From Phycisphaerae bacterium (GTDB lineage Bacteria > Planctomycetota > Phycisphaerae > UBA1845): a DNA stretch of 64,000 bases. Within the stretch, counting starts at the first letter, position 1. Every line of letters starts with the position of its first letter. The notes beneath the pieces are model-generated. The model was not told where the DNA came from and did not search any database. It worked only from the letters and a program-made list of their open reading frames with translations. The stretch is taken from positions 190,086-254,085 of the forward strand of contig JAJDDY010000027.1 of assembly GCA_029260075.1 (NCBI GenBank). Direction: 5' to 3'. The translations under genes and the position numbers were made by a program. Shown piece after piece: positions 63,743-64,000 of this stretch.

Positions 63743-64000
63743 ATGATGACTCGATCTCGTTCACTGGTAGCACTCACCTGTTGTCTCGGCATCGGCTGGA
63801 CCGCCGCTCTTGGTGCCGACGACTTAGGAAACAAGAAAGGCCGCACGCCGCAGGTGCGGGCTGATCAACTCGTTCAACTTGAGGTGTCACCCACAGTACT
63901 TATGGACGCAACAGGCCTGACCGAATGTGGTCGTGCCTGCCGCGAACAGGCGGAGCTCGTGTATAGAGAATGCATCGATGCCGGCGGTGCTGACGTGGAC
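63743..64000 (+). CDS. secreted protein, N-terminal part (partial)
   Basis: 86 codons open to the right edge. ATG 63743 (or 63746) follows AGGGGG. The signal peptide is TRSRSLVALTCCLGIGWTAALGA with cleavage before DDLGNKKGR. The start of the mature protein has a two-Cys pattern (TECGRACREQAELVYRECIDAGGADVD), so it may be another Cys-rich exported protein like the one at 15402. No domain can be named from this length. Confidence 0.75.
   Translation, partial: MMTRSRSLVALTCCLGIGWTAALGADDLGNKKGRTPQVRADQLVQLEVSPTVLMDATGLTECGRACREQAELVYRECIDAGGADVD

Overview
The window looks like a chromosomal segment of a planctomycete, probably Phycisphaerae-like and possibly from an uncultured lineage. That placement is inferred from gene content. 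It has a zinc-finger/Ser-Thr kinase/TPR fusion, very large secreted Cys-rich and beta-helix proteins with Asp/Asn-rich 'DxNxNGxxDxCD' repeats, a VWA-ExbB-ExbD-ExbD-TPR cluster, two bactofilins, many GTG/TTG starts, and dispersed intergenic palindromes including ones that read 'LPYGRGSE/D' in one frame. DNA is moderately GC-rich and long antisense reading frames are common, so many overlapping frames are shadows.

Layout. 1-2446: end of a GT2 glycosyltransferase and a GT39-like membrane glycosyltransferase. 3199-9894: kinase with TPRs, then a secreted beta-helix protein. 10102-15138: tRNA-Arg, a LolA-like secreted protein, L-threonine dehydrogenase, and a tight trpS-scpA-ridA group. 15402-24924 (minus strand): a 2050-residue Cys-rich secreted protein with a clear terminator, and a collagen-like lipoprotein. 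25757-31747: LOG protein, HNH endonuclease, double VanZ-like protein, two bactofilins, GT2 and DUF2304. 32074-34530 (minus): Zn-ribbon/membrane/Nudix fusion, small Zn-ribbon membrane protein, isochorismatase-family hydrolase. 34560-35210: an island of repeats. 35247-42651 (minus): VWA protein, secreted TPR-like protein, ExbB, two ExbD and a large TPR protein. 43038-45848: secreted protein and an outer-membrane barrel protein. 46451-48388: tRNA-Gly followed by a truncated integrase and a truncated ParA, the remains of an integrated element. 48442-60829 (minus): a flagellar operon, in transcription order small gene-flgF-flgG-flgA-flgH-flgI-flgJ(N)-flgN-flgK-flgL-fliW-csrA-flagellin. 61612-64000: two membrane proteins and the start of a secreted protein.

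How the parts work together. The flagellar operon builds the distal rod, P and L rings, hook-filament junctions and filament, and carries the FliW-CsrA-flagellin homeostasis module at its end. The VWA/ExbB/ExbD/TPR cluster has the parts of an ion-gradient-driven envelope machine but shows no TonB or TolA. The large secreted proteins and the OM barrel protein are surface components.

Intergenic DNA holds at least five repeat families. They are a ~140-bp MITE-like element with inverted ends (one decayed copy appears to lie inside a coding sequence), 'GAGCCGCGACCG' palindromes, CTAGTGC-ended elements joined head to tail, hairpin units with a GGGCCACCC core, and a CGTGAATCC...CTCGCAC unit found as a 42-bp tandem array and as an inverted pair. 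No CRISPR array, rRNA or complete mobile element was seen.
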